Counted from the stretch's first letter, positions 53,032 through 63,548 are shown. The stretch is DNA of 64,000 nt from Gonocerus acuteangulatus (GCA_946811695.1 OX328123.1:149251878-149315877); one strand, 5' to 3'. The notes: generated by a model not told the origin, from the letters alone. Made by a program: numbers and translations.

Positions 53032-54358
53032 GGTAAAAATGCAGTTTCCAGCCCTCCAAACCGATTTCTTTCAAACTTTGCACAATAACGTATTTTGACG
53101 CACTAAACGCGAATACGATAAAAAAAAACGTCGGATTTAACTAGGAAAGAAGTTATTAAGCACTTAAGTTCACTGTTGTGCAGGTTATGAGAGCTAATGT
53201 AAACAACTAAATTTGTCAACATACGCATGCGCGGGTATGGAAAAGTTCGTAATAAGGAAGTTTAATTGAAATTTACCATAAATTATCGAAATTCATCAGC
53301 AGTTATTTATTTACAATCATTTTTTTAAATAATTAAACACTCCTCACATTTCTTGTTTCGTTCATGAAAAGTATTATATATCAGAAATCCCTTAATAATT
53401 TGCTAATGCCTTTATAATTATCGTTCTAATTCGCGCCTATCGAACTTCAATTGTCAACAAGTCAATTGTCAAACAAATATTTCGATGCTAAACAGAAGAA
53501 CATTTAGATGGATATTTAGCCGAATTTCTCTTCAAACGCGCTCATAAATATGAAGAGCGTTTAAAGGCATTTTTCAGTGCGATTGGGGATTTGTATCCAC
53601 CGAACATCCAGTCTCAAGAAGAAGAAGAAGAAGAAAAAAGCTAAAAGAGATGTCTTGGAGGATTAGAGGAATGTCTAGGAAGACTTTAAGGGCATACGTG
53701 CTATGCGTTTCCGCTCGCTCCGCTACGCTCCGCTCGCTCAAGAAAATAACAAAACCCCAGTCAATCCAACTCGCTAAAATTAATAGAATTCTATTAATTT
53801 TAGCGAGTTGGATTGACTGGGGTTTTGTTATTTTCTTGAGCGAGCGGAAACGCATAGCACGTATGCCCTTAAGCGACAGGTGACGACGGGTGAGGATGCC
53901 CTTAAAATTAACAATATCTTTGAATAAATGGTTTCTGAACATTTCAAATGAGAGTTCTCTGTTTCCCAATGTTACATATCTGCGCATGCGCGTGTTTACA
54001 AATACGCTGATGCCTAGTTTTATAACCTTCCTAACTTTAGTGCTTAATATTATAGTCTATTAATTTTAGCGAGTTGGATTGACTGGGGTTTTGTTATCTT
54101 TTTGAGCGAGCGGAGCGAGCGGAAACGCACAGCACGTATGCCTTAAAGTCGTAATTTATGCCTTAAAGTCATCACAAATTTAGTTGTTTACATTAGCTCT
54201 CATAACCTGCACAACAGTGAACTTAAGTGCTTAATAACTTCTTTCCTAGTTAAATCCGACGTTTTTTTTTATCTGATTCGTGTTTAGTGCATCAAAATAC
54301 GTTATTGTGCAAAGTTTGAAAGAAATCGGTTTGGAGGGCTGGAAACTGCATTTTTACC
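53032..54358. mobile_element. Palindrome-module element P3 (1327 bp)
   Basis: The left end ggtaaaaatgcagtttccag and right end ctggaaactgcatttttacc are exact inversions. The near-identical TIRs extend about 185 bp (53032-53215 and 54175-54358). The interior holds a large palindrome (53686-53872), one more half-module (54060-54145) and tgcgcatgcgcgtgtttaca words. No coding capacity: the 137-codon minus ORF at 53574-53987 merely reads through the palindrome. Confidence 0.85.
53686..53872. repeat. Large near-perfect palindrome in P3
   Basis: It is centred on gaattc (53786-53791). The right arm of 84 nt pairs completely with the left arm, except that the left arm carries about 18 extra bases made of ccgct/acgct units. 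It contains tcaatccaactcgctaaaat and gctatgcgtttccgctcgct. Confidence 0.93.
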
Positions 54359-54698
54359 ATAAAAATATCTTACCTTGCATGTTTAATGCGTTTCCAACCT
54401 CTTCTCCTAGTTTCTTGGTTATGATTGTATTTTTTTTAAAATCACTGTGTCTGTCATTCCATACTTTGTACTCCCGAAATTAAAAGCTCACATTCACTAT
54501 CAACCAATTTACTCTTTCATTAGTAATCATATTTTAAAATTATTTATAAGAAAGGTACCTAGGAGGTTATGAGCATTGGAAGGTTATAAACATTCGATGG
54601 TTATAAACATCTTTCCACGTAATTTATTAAAGAAGGGAAACAAAAACCATAAATGTGAATTGGCAAAGCTGTTCTAAATGTTATTAGCTTTCATTAAG

Positions 54699-54739
<41 letters not shown>

Positions 54740-55432
54740 AAGATTGAAATCGGTTAAGATTTAGAGGCCTTTGCAGCCTTTTTTGTAGCACGCAAAATAT
54801 AATGTCTGGGGAGAGTGACGAGACAAATTGCTATGTCTTGCCTAAGCGATGAGCGACAGGCTGGAACCTTCAAGCCACGTCTTCCGGTCGCTCATGACTA
54901 TTGTAGCCAGTCCTCTCTCATTCCTACTGCACTCCAGCTTAACATTAATGTGAGCCACGTTGCTCTGAAGCTTTTCGCTTACCGCTCATCGCTCGTATCT
55001 TATCCGAGTCCTAATGCTCCCTGCACAAGGGACGAGCGTTGAACTCAAACCTATCGTTTCGTGTGGTACATCATCTGCTGACGGAGTGATTTTTCTCGTA
55101 TTAAGGAACAGGTTATTTAACACATGTGTATAAAGTGAACCGTTTAAGACATAATGAAGATATTTAATGAGTCCAGGAGGGGGGGGGGGGTGACAGACAC
55201 TATAGAGGTATCTGATTCTTGACCATATGGCACCCAAGGAAGATAGTGTGGTCAGTACTATGCTCCAGCCCCTTTACAAATATCTATTAAATTAATTAAA
55301 GGCTGAATGTTCTTAGGGACGGTCTGGGGCTCCGAATCTTAACGGATTATTATAAACAGAAATAGACTTAAGTAAGCAATATTTTCCTATTAAATAAATT
55401 GAAGTCCAAAACCTCGGAATTTCCTGTGTTTC
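54359..55432. other. Unannotated DNA with poly-A and inverted GAGCGA motifs
   Basis: An A run of about 40 (54699-54738) and a stretch 54840-55040 with gcgatgagcgacagg and its inverse ccgctcatcgctcg, possibly a MITE of about 200 bp. A G run lies at 55179-55190. No genes. Confidence 0.4.
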
Positions 55433-55435
55433 TTA

Positions 55436-55629
55436 GGGTGGGTTTACACTTGATAGTTATTGCAGGATATTTATATCAGAGAGAAATTGCTAACCACGTA
55501 AAATGTATGTCTGCAATAAATTCTACATGGTAGAATTTATTGCAGACATACATTTTACATGGTTTTCATTAGTCGCAATATCTCTCTGATAGAAATATCC
55601 TGCAATAACTATCAAATGTAAACCCACCC
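55436..55629. mobile_element. Hairpin MITE M1 (194 bp) flanked by TTA
   Basis: Ends GGGTGGGTTTACA and TGTAAACCCACCC are flanked by TTA at 55433-55435 and 55630-55632. The whole element folds as a near-complete palindrome around tctacatggtaga. A 3-bp TTA duplication fits the PIF/Harbinger superfamily (TWA targets). Confidence 0.85.
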
Positions 55630-55632
55630 TTA

Positions 55633-56095
55633 GGGTGCGTTTACATCTGATAGTTATTGCAGGATATTTAAGTCAGACAGAAATTGTGACAAATGTAAAC
55701 TGCGAAAAATTTCTGTCTGAGATATAAATTTCTATCACGAGCTGTATTTATACCTGATGTTATAGAAGTGTCGACACTTCTATAACATCAGGTATAAATA
55801 CTGATTATAAAGAGAAGAATTTAATGTCACGGATAAATATCTTGGCTACTAGCTGTATTGTCGACATTGCTATACCAACAAATTTAATTACTGATTATTG
55901 CTGGTACAGGACACAAATTTATGTGTATAAACGGGTCGTACATTTATCGCAAATTATACCAAATCCAGAACTGTCGTATCCATATCCATGACATAAATGC
56001 CTAGTTATTTCTGTCAGTGTTTAAACATTCAAGAGAACATCTGTCCGACACCAGAGATATATTTCCTGCGAGAAGTGTCAGATGTAAACGCACCC
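55633..56095. mobile_element. MITE M2 (463 bp) sharing a TTA with M1
   Basis: Ends GGGTGCGTTTACATCTGA and TCAGATGTAAACGCACCC are flanked by TTA at 55630-55632 and 56096-56098. Its first 35 bp resemble M1 (gatagttattgcaggatatt). The interior contains a perfect 58-bp palindrome (55744-55801). No coding capacity. Confidence 0.88.
55744..55801. repeat. Perfect 58-bp palindrome in M2
   Basis: 29 bases (gtatttatacctgatgttat, then agaagtgtc) are followed immediately by their exact reverse complement, with no spacer; the centre is gtcgac. Confidence 0.95.
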
Positions 56096-56185
56096 TTACA
56101 TAAACGTTAATCTTCAAACACATGTATGAAAAGGCCGGGTAAAAGTAGTTATGATTTATGATTTGAACTTGCTGTAGTATCAAAA

Positions 56186-56281
56186 ATAAACCTACCAATT
56201 TTGACTCATCTACTGTCATTGCATAAAGAGAAATAAACCTACAAATTTTGACTCATCTACTGTCATTGCGTAAAGAGAAAT
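56186..56281. repeat. Short tandem duplication (about 48-bp unit, two copies)
   Basis: ttttgactcatctactgtca is repeated with flanking aataaacctac and taaagaga. Confidence 0.9.
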
Positions 56282-56424
56282 AAATTTCGACCAGACATTT
56301 TATGCACTACAGTTAGTTTATAGACGCCACTGTGTTTTACCACCATGAAGCCAAGTCATTTCCAGTAGTAGCAGACGTTTTAGCGCGTCACCGCAAGTAC
56401 CGACAAGTAATGTTTCAAAACTCA

Positions 56425-56755
56425 TCTATATATATAAAAATCCCGTGCCTGGCCTGTTCCTTATACACCGTTTGACCGATATAGACCAAACTTGGCACAC
56501 AGGTAGGTCTTGGCTACACTGAACCATTCAGATTGTGACGGCCACTTTGAATCGACCACTACTGACCTCTGTCGGCTGTTAGATGAAGTGCTGTTGTGCT
56601 GGCCTGTGGCGGTATCATTATGAACTAAAACAAATTCACGTCGTTTGACCGATTTTCGTAACTGGGTATAGACAAATAGGTATCAAGTAGATCTTGATAC
56701 GGGGAGAGTCATAGACAGAAATTAGGTTTAGCATGGCACACTGGGTAACAGCTAG
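56425..56755 (+). mobile_element. Non-autonomous Helitron (331 bp)
   Basis: It starts TCTATATATATAAAAA after an A and ends gcatggcacactgggtaaca then gCTAG before T, like the Helitron at 27673. It is shorter, with only two of the caaacttgg / taggtcttg units. Confidence 0.75.
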
Positions 56756-56782
56756 TAGATTATAAAAATAACGGTGGCTTAA

Positions 56783-56785
<3 letters not shown>

Positions 56786-56842
<57 letters not shown>
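56786..56842. repeat. (TA)n microsatellite
   Basis: A pure TA run followed by taattaattaatt. Confidence 0.95.
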
Positions 56843-56848
<6 letters not shown>

Positions 56849-57032
56849 TTAATTAATTAACAGTATTTATAAATCTTATTTCGTTAATTTATTTTATATT
56901 TTTTCAATAAATTAAATTTTAATCCACTTATAGACCGCGCATCAGTTTGACTTGGTTGTTGAGGGAGAGCATGCTAATTTTTGCAGGAATATTTTCGGAA
57001 TATCTTAAATAACATTAATTGAAGGGCCAAAG

Positions 57033-60000
57033 GTGACTAACGCACAATTAACAATATCGACATGCATTAACATATGCCAAATAGAAGAATTAACTATGAA
57101 GCAAGTACAGGTTATGAACAGCTGTAAAGTAAACACAGCTGTTGTTGATAAGTCTTTGGTAATGGAAAATAAATTAGAAATTGATGGATTGAGAAAACCA
57201 AACAAAACATGTAGCAATTGTCTTGGGATTCATCCGCCACGGGCATGTCCTGCTTATGGACAGCGATGCAAGGCATGTCAGAAATTCAACCACTATGCAA
57301 GGGCTTGTAGAAGCAAGAAGATAACAGTGGTTGAGGAATACAATAACAATGAGCCTAATCAATCGGGGGTTACAGGAATAGAAGGTAATAAATGGTCAAT
57401 CGATACATTATATGCAGGCTCGGTTGAAGTGAACACACTAGGTAATATCGAAACAGCTGTTCCTGAGTGGATACAGCCTTTAAAAATACAAAATATACAA
57501 ATTCCTTTTAAAATTGATACTGGCAGTGCTGCCAACATCTTGCCATACCATATATTTCTAAAATTAGAATCAAAACCAGAAGTAAAGAGAACTAAAAATA
57601 GTTTAATAAGCTATACAAAACATAAATTAAAAATCAATGGGACCTGCCTCTTGGAGTGCTCATCAAGAAAACTTAAAAAAGAAATATTATTTTATTTAAT
57701 CGATGATGAGTGCCAACCTATTCTTGGCTTGCAATCGTCAGTAGATTTAAATCTTATTAAAAGAATAGATACACTGAACGATTCACCTTCGTCCAAAATC
57801 TCGAATGCTCATGACATTGTGAAACTTTATAGTGACCTCTTCGAGGGAGTGGGTTGCCAGAAAGAACCTTATCATATCCGCCTTCGACCTGGAGCTTGTC
57901 CAGTCATTGCTAGAACTAGAAGAATCCCTTTAGCACTCCAGGATAAAGTCAAAGATACCTTAAATCTCATGGAATCTTTGGGCATTATCGAGAGGGTCCA
58001 CGAACCTACAGATTGGGTCCATCCTATTGTTGTGGTAGAGAAACCAGACAAATCAGTTAGAATCTGCATGGATCCTAGAGCTCTTAACAAACACATCATG
58101 AGGGAGTACAATGAGATCCCAACTGTCGACGATACACTCTCACAGCTTCATGGGGCCAGATATTTCACTCTGATTGATGTATCTAGTGCCTTCCACACAA
58201 TACCTTTAGATGAAGCCAGCTCAAAACTATGCACGGTTGCTACACCTTTTGGCAGATTCCGTTTCAAGAGGTTACCCTTCGGGATCAGTTCCGCATCCGA
58301 GGTGTTTCAGCGTTACATGAACACAGTGATTGAAGGGCTCACCGGGGTAATAGCATATGTAGACGACACATTGATATTCGGAAGGACATTACAGGAGCAT
58401 AATCAGAGACTGGAAGCATTTTTCGAAAAAGCTCGCATTCATAATATAAGATTCAACAAAAACAAACTCCAATTAGCACAGACAAAGGTTAAATTTCTTG
58501 GACATATTATATCAAATAATGGAATAGAGCCAGATGAAAACAAGATTTCAGCTATTCTGAAAATGAAAACACCTATATCGAAGAAAGAATTGCAAACGTT
58601 TCTCGGCATGGTTAACTATTTACATAAATTTATTCCAAATTTAGCTAATAAATCATCAATATTGAGAGATCTTTTGAAAAAAGATACCCATTGGACTTGG
58701 GAGAAAGAAGGACCTCAACAAAAATGCTTCGAATCTCTGAAGAATACTCTAGTGAACTATCCAGTTTTGTCACTTTTTGATCCATCAAAAGAGGTTAAGG
58801 TAGCAACGGATGCAAGCCACTACGGTCTTGGTGGAGTTCTGTTGCAAGATAGACATCCAGTATCATACTGTTCCATGTCACTCAACTCTGCTCAACAACG
58901 TTATTCACAGATAGAGAAAGAACTTCTAGCTATAGTCGCAGCCTGTGAGCGATTCCACTTTTATCTTTATGGCAGAGACATAACAGTGCTGACGGATCAT
59001 AAGCCACTGCTAGGGATCATCAACAAACCTTTGGATAGTCTTTCTCCTAGGCTGCAAAGGATGGTCATCAAACTTCTGAGGTATAGAATAACTCTCAAAT
59101 ATATTCCCGGAAAAGAAATGACAATTCCAGACACCTTATCAAGAGCTCCTGAGCAAACCGAATTTGAAACTGAATACTTGGACCACTGCAAGATTGACTC
59201 AGTTCTTGTGGCATCAGAAGAAGATTTGGAAACTTTCCTGAAAGAAACAGAGCAGGATGAAGAACTGAAGATTCTCAAGCACTACGTCAAGAACGGTTGG
59301 CCAGAACACAAGAACTCAGTCAAGATAGAAGTGAGACCTTATTACCAGCACAAGACAGAAATTACTGAGCAGGATGGATTGCTATTTTTCGGAAGAAGGC
59401 TGGTAATTCCTAAAACTCTAAGACGAAAATTACTACATGAGTTACACGAATGCCACCAAGGCATAAACAGCTGTACTCGTCGTGCTCAAGAATCTGTCTA
59501 CTGGCCAGGGCTGCTTGATCACCTGCAAGATGTCATCCAGAGGTGCTTTCAGTGCCAGCAGTTTGGGAAAGCTAATACTTCCGAACCACTCATTCCTCAT
59601 GAAATTCCTTCGAGACCCTGGGTGAAAATCGGCATAGACTTGCTTTCTGTAAATTCTAAAGACTACATTATCGTTGGAGATTACTTTTCAAAATTTGTAC
59701 AGCTTCAAAAATTACCACAAAAGAATGCATATCATGTAATATCCGCTCTAGAATCAATATTTTCATCCCATGGTTTGCCTTCAGAGATTTTTTCAGACAA
59801 TGGTCCACCTTTTGATTCTGCAAGTTTCAGAGAGTTTCTCAAGAAATGGGGTATTTCTTTGAAGACATCAAGCCCGCATTATCCCCGTTCGAATGGAATG
59901 GCTGAAAGACACGTTCAGACAATCAAGAATCTCATCAAGAAAGCTAGTTCTGAAACTGATTTATTCTACATCGTCCTTAGTTACAATGCAACTCCGAAGG

Positions 60001-60344
60001 CAGACCAGCCATCACCAGCAGAGGTCCTAATGAAGAGGAAATTGAGGACGAAACTTCCTGCACATGAGGACGATTTAAAGTCAGGTGTACCTGGCATTCG
60101 AAGGATCCTTCATCAGAATCAGAAGAAACAGATATATTATCATAATAGAGGAAAGAAGAAGCTATCAGAGCTTAAGACTGGACAGCCGGTCTGGATGAGA
60201 GGAGATCTGGGGAAGAAAGGTCTGAAGTGGATAGAAGGGAGGATTACTAAGAAACTCCCTGAACCAAGGTCCTATCTGGTGAAGACTCCTGATGGAGGTG
60301 TTTATAGGCGAAATAGGATTCACCTTAAAGTGAAAAGAGATTAA
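57033..60344 (+). CDS. pol: Mag-type Ty3/Gypsy gag-end/pol polyprotein, intact
   Basis: One uninterrupted frame of 1103 codons (open from 57009; the first GTG is at 57033 and the first good ATG at 57096). Residues from 57033: two zinc knuckles, C60/C63/H67/C72 and C79/C82/H87/C92; protease IDTGS (D162); RT with IDVSSAF (D382) and YVDD at 442-445; RNase H with TDAS (D593) and TDHKPLL (D655); integrase zinc finger H805, H808, C838, C841; integrase core D869, D922 and E958 with 35 residues between the last two. The C-terminal part (MRGDLGKKGLKWIEGRI) is a basic integrase tail. This domain order and the HPPRACPAYGQRC knuckle fit the mag / K02A2.6-like clade. All catalytic residues are present. 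Most of gag and any 5' LTR are not visible. Confidence 0.95.
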   Translation: MTNAQLTISTCINICQIEELTMKQVQVMNSCKVNTAVVDKSLVMENKLEIDGLRKPNKTCSNCLGIHPPRACPAYGQRCKACQKFNHYARACRSKKITVVEEYNNNEPNQSGVTGIEGNKWSIDTLYAGSVEVNTLGNIETAVPEWIQPLKIQNIQIPFKIDTGSAANILPYHIFLKLESKPEVKRTKNSLISYTKHKLKINGTCLLECSSRKLKKEILFYLIDDECQPILGLQSSVDLNLIKRIDTLNDSPSSKISNAHDIVKLYSDLFEGVGCQKEPYHIRLRPGACPVIARTRRIPLALQDKVKDTLNLMESLGIIERVHEPTDWVHPIVVVEKPDKSVRICMDPRALNKHIMREYNEIPTVDDTLSQLHGARYFTLIDVSSAFHTIPLDEASSKLCTVATPFGRFRFKRLPFGISSASEVFQRYMNTVIEGLTGVIAYVDDTLIFGRTLQEHNQRLEAFFEKARIHNIRFNKNKLQLAQTKVKFLGHIISNNGIEPDENKISAILKMKTPISKKELQTFLGMVNYLHKFIPNLANKSSILRDLLKKDTHWTWEKEGPQQKCFESLKNTLVNYPVLSLFDPSKEVKVATDASHYGLGGVLLQDRHPVSYCSMSLNSAQQRYSQIEKELLAIVAACERFHFYLYGRDITVLTDHKPLLGIINKPLDSLSPRLQRMVIKLLRYRITLKYIPGKEMTIPDTLSRAPEQTEFETEYLDHCKIDSVLVASEEDLETFLKETEQDEELKILKHYVKNGWPEHKNSVKIEVRPYYQHKTEITEQDGLLFFGRRLVIPKTLRRKLLHELHECHQGINSCTRRAQESVYWPGLLDHLQDVIQRCFQCQQFGKANTSEPLIPHEIPSRPWVKIGIDLLSVNSKDYIIVGDYFSKFVQLQKLPQKNAYHVISALESIFSSHGLPSEIFSDNGPPFDSASFREFLKKWGISLKTSSPHYPRSNGMAERHVQTIKNLIKKASSETDLFYIVLSYNATPKADQPSPAEVLMKRKLRTKLPAHEDDLKSGVPGIRRILHQNQKKQIYYHNRGKKKLSELKTGQPVWMRGDLGKKGLKWIEGRITKKLPEPRSYLVKTPDGGVYRRNRIHLKVKRD

Positions 60345-60410
60345 GCCAATTTTTATTATTATTTTAATTTAGTTAAGTTCCCCATCTAAATTGTTAATAA
60401 AAAGGGGACA

Positions 60411-60511
60411 TGTTACATATGTTATATGCCAGCTGTTCTAATTATTGAGAGCCTTGTTAAGTTAGTTAATAAACACAGATCAAGCAGTGAGGTTGTCTTT
60501 ATTATTATACA
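60411..60511 (+). repeat. Possible short 3' LTR of the mag-type element
   Basis: A purine tract aaaaaggggaca precedes TGTTACATATGTTATATG. An AATAAA-like taataaa is at about 60468, and the segment may end at tattataca. No second copy is visible before the ORF, so the LTR call rests on position and the purine tract only. Confidence 0.4.
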
Positions 60512-61310
60512 ACCATCACTCATTTTTTTGCAGATTTTAACTCTAATTTTGTCAGTTTGTTCTAATCGTGGGTTAGTCAGCTTTGGCACTGAGCCCTTCA
60601 ATTGAGGTATGCATAAATTATAAATATAATGTTTTTGGCGACTTACATAAAATACATTTAGGTCGTTGATATTCTAGGAAGAAATGATGATTATATAATA
60701 AAAAGAACACACTAAATCATGTTTTAATCGATTTGATAATTTTTGCATAATAATTATGCAATTGAGATATTAGCGGAAAATTGACATTTTTCAAATCGCC
60801 GCAAAATCCAAACGGTTTGCTATACATATTTGAAGTACTTACAAAAAATCTAAAGCATTCGACCTTTACAAAAAAAAAATGTTACAGATTGAAGATTGAG
60901 GTTATTTACAGGTTTTTTGGGTTATAAATAAATTCACTGTGTTCGCGAACTTTCATCTAAATTGAAATCGGCGAACATCATTGGAAAGAATTACATTCCA
61001 AGGATGTTGCCTGGAAACAGGTTTAATCAAATGAGAGATAAAATAACATATACAGAAACCAAATATAGTGTACTAGCTGACTACCCGTGCTTCACAACGG
61101 CCGATAAGTAGTTTTATATTGCGTTAAATAAGATATGATCAAAATTAACGCTACTACATAATTTTGTACACAGCTTATTATTGCACGGACTTTAAAGTTA
61201 CCCAGGAAACAGCATGTGGAGGTTTCCGTTGGTGAGTAAAAAAAAAAATAAATAAAAAAATACAACAACCACTTAAAAAGTTAGGTGAACAGAGACAAAT
61301 ACACGTTGAA
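60512..61310. other. Unannotated DNA with Helitron end
   Basis: The stretch 60574-60606 (gttagtcagctttgg, then gagcccttcaattg) is an inverted, gapped match to 57016-57040 just before the pol ORF. At 61073 the sequence tagtgtactagctgactacc reads in reverse like a Helitron 3' end (CTAG). Nothing else. Confidence 0.4.
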
Positions 61311-61522
61311 AAGAATAAAACTAACAACTTTGAAGTTTTAAGCACTTATCTCTTCGATTGACATCGCCCCACAGAACATTACAACAGATTCTTTTTTTTT
61401 TTGAGAATTTAGTAACTTTTTGAATAGCCGCCTTCGACTTACTACGATTTCCCAACCGTTTTCGAGATATTTTAGAAAATATACTGAGATCCGAAAACTT
61501 TGTATCACCATTAATACAATTT

Positions 61523-61573
61523 CTTTTATCGTAGTTAATAATAATGGACGTTAAAATTTAAATAAATAAATAA
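61523..61573 (+). repeat. SINE-1 tail insertion with about 10-bp TSD
   Basis: gtagttaataataatggacg and ttaaaatttaaataaataaa is the SINE-1 3' end. aatacaattt occurs on both sides (61513-61522, 61574-61583). Confidence 0.6.
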
Positions 61574-61962
61574 AATACAATTTTTTTCCATATCCTTCTT
61601 ACCTCCAAACGATACCAAAGTTTAAATATCTTAGATTAGATGAATGTCAAATACCTGGTACAAGTTTCAAGGGAACCAATCATCGTTTCCGAATACCCAC
61701 ACAGAAAATTAGTTTGGAAAAGTAGGTATTTCTATAAATTTGTCTCGTAAACGGTTACAGAAATTGCTTTAAAAATGGGTTCCCTACGATAAGGAACCTA
61801 TATAACGAGTACCTGCAAGCATATGGACTCGAAAATGTAAGCGTTCCAATTTTTTTCGCGCAAATTTTGCTCCAAAAACCATGTTCCAGTAAACGGATTC
61901 AGCTGGTTAATGAACATGACCTTTCAAATGAGAAGAAAGATTTTTGTACCAAATGTCATCAA

Positions 61963-62090
61963 GGTACCAATGTCTCCCGTGGTCTAGTGGCTAGCGCACT
62001 AGATTCATAAGCGGGAGATGGATGTCGGCGCTAATAGCCAAGATTTGTTGATGCGCCGTAATAAAAAAAAAAAAACAAAAAAAAAAAAAA
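61963..62090 (+). mobile_element. SINE-2 copy lacking its B-box part
   Basis: The head tctcccgtggtctagtggct and agcgcactagattcataagc joins directly (at gggagatgg) to the tail atgtcggcgctaatagcc ... gatgcgccg and an A-rich run. gtcatcaa lies on both sides (61955-61962, 62091-62098). The B box and body present in 28821-29055 are deleted. Confidence 0.8.
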
Positions 62091-62460
62091 GTCATCAAAA
62101 TCGGACCATTTTTGAGCCGATGAGGAACTTCTTAATAATTCAAACCCCCCCTAAAAGTACTTAAACATTTGAATATCGGGCAATGGTAACCTTGTAGTTT
62201 TTGGCCCTTAATCACAAACAAACAAGCAACATTTCAATATCAAGAAATCCTTTCTTAGCGAGTGTTTACATTCTAAACGGATTGTCCGTGTAAAATTTCA
62301 AATTTTTGTGTCAAGTGGTTTGGGATATTATTACCTCGTATGGACAATCACCTGGGCGTAAACTCTGTGAGGGACTACATCACAGTTTATTTCAAGTAAT
62401 TCAAGGTCTGCCATTATAGTTGAAGTTAACCTCAATAAAACATAATACTATGAAATAGAT

Positions 62461-62646
62461 ACAGTACGGTAACAGCTGTTCTGTTATCGTCCTAGTAACG
62501 CAAGCTGCCGTGCATGCTCTAACCGTCTGAAACTTTAAACCCCTCTAAAATATTTAAAAATTCGAATATCAAAAAATCCTTTCTTCGCGAGTGTCTATTA
62601 AGGAGTCGTCGCAGTTTCTTAGGAAGAGAATTAAGCAACGAACAAA

Positions 62647-62704
<58 letters not shown>

Positions 62705-63034
62705 GAGAGAGAGGGAGTTGTTTTGGTAGGGGTAGGTAGCATTGATTCCACAACCCTCCACCTCTGCACCGCTGATAGCTGCTAATATTCAGGGTCTCTC
62801 TCACACCCTCCCTATTCCACCCTTAACACCACTTCACCTATCTCGACAATTACCCCAACCAGAAGAGAAATGTGTTCCTCTTTATGGCTGGCTATTTCTA
62901 ATGCTGATGAATACCGCATTATCAGATGTATTAATGCTTGTTGAGCCCTTTATTTTAGCGCGTGTCCTCCCTTGTGCCCAACGGATTGAAACCCGCTTAA
63001 GAGGATGACCTCATGATGCACTCAGGAATAGCCA
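62461..63034. other. Unannotated DNA with (GA)n
   Basis: A (GA)n run lies at 62650-62713. The 88-codon ORF at 62742 has no domain. Nothing else is recognised. Confidence 0.4.
62650..62713. repeat. (GA)n microsatellite
   Basis: A long GA run with minor interruptions near its 3' end. Confidence 0.95.
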
Positions 63035-63315
63035 AATACTTACTTTACTTTAGCCGAAGCCCTCAGGCTGTGCCAAAGCAATTAAGCCATCAAGCGCCTC
63101 AAAGACAAATATAGGGAGGAAAGAAGGAAATCCTTGTCGTCGAACTCTGGGGAGCTTAGGGCACTGCAGGAAGTAAGATGTGCAGGTTCCATTCTGCCGC
63201 CATTACAAAGGGGACAGATGTCTGTTTCCACCACACCGATTCGGTGCAGGTGAGCCAGTAGATAGTCATGTCCGGTAGTTGTTCTAAAAAAAACTCCGAC
63301 TCGCGTCATCTTAGC
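63035..63315 (-). pseudogene. LINE ORF2 C-terminal fragment with Cys-His knuckle
   Basis: The minus strand reads RTTTGHDYLLAHLHRIG, then CPLC ... EPAHLTSC, a C-x2-C-x8-H-x4-C knuckle, and stops at 63082. TGHDYLxxHLxRxG followed by this knuckle ends the ORF2 of many arthropod LINEs with RNase H. A taaagtaaagtaag tail follows (63035-63050). The upstream side is cut at the dispersed motif gcgtcatcttagc (63303). Confidence 0.75.
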
Positions 63316-63548
63316 AAGGTTCCGTTCTTATCCCTAGTGTCATTTGGAAAGATTGAAATAGAAAAAATTATTATTTTGGTTCAACCTTTCGTGAAATGCT
63401 TCTATGGCCCATGATTCGTGACAAAGGGCCAGCTTACCTCTACCAGGCAGGGTCGGCCAGACCCCACCATCCACCATAATCCAAAAGAAATACTTATATC
63501 AAAATCAAATAAAAAAAAAATCTATGAATATTTGATTCGTATTTTTCA
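63316..63548. repeat. Dispersed U1-end motif copy and flank
   Basis: aaggttccgttcttatccct and agtgtcatttggaaag parallel the left part of U1 copy 1 (29950-30010). Confidence 0.55.

Larger units (their letters stand above)
61310..62460. repeat. Unclassified repeat U1, diverged copy 3
   Basis: It shares with 30270-32240 the blocks tttgaagttttaagcactta, gagaatttagtaact, cttactacgatttc and ccgtt.tcgagatatt, then ttttttcgcgcaaattttgc and cggattcagctgg. It is strongly diverged and interrupted by two SINE-derived insertions. Confidence 0.5.

Noticed and set aside
53574..53987. 137-codon minus-strand ORF as a gene
   Set aside because: It reads through the large palindrome of P3. Part of it mirrors the plus-strand ORF at 53650-53883, a typical palindrome artefact.
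57872..59278. Minus-strand ORFs inside the mag-type pol
   Set aside because: They are shadows of a well-supported plus-strand coding frame with all catalytic motifs.
62519..62769. Ser-Leu repeat ORFs on the minus strand
   Set aside because: They are translations of the (GA)n microsatellite.
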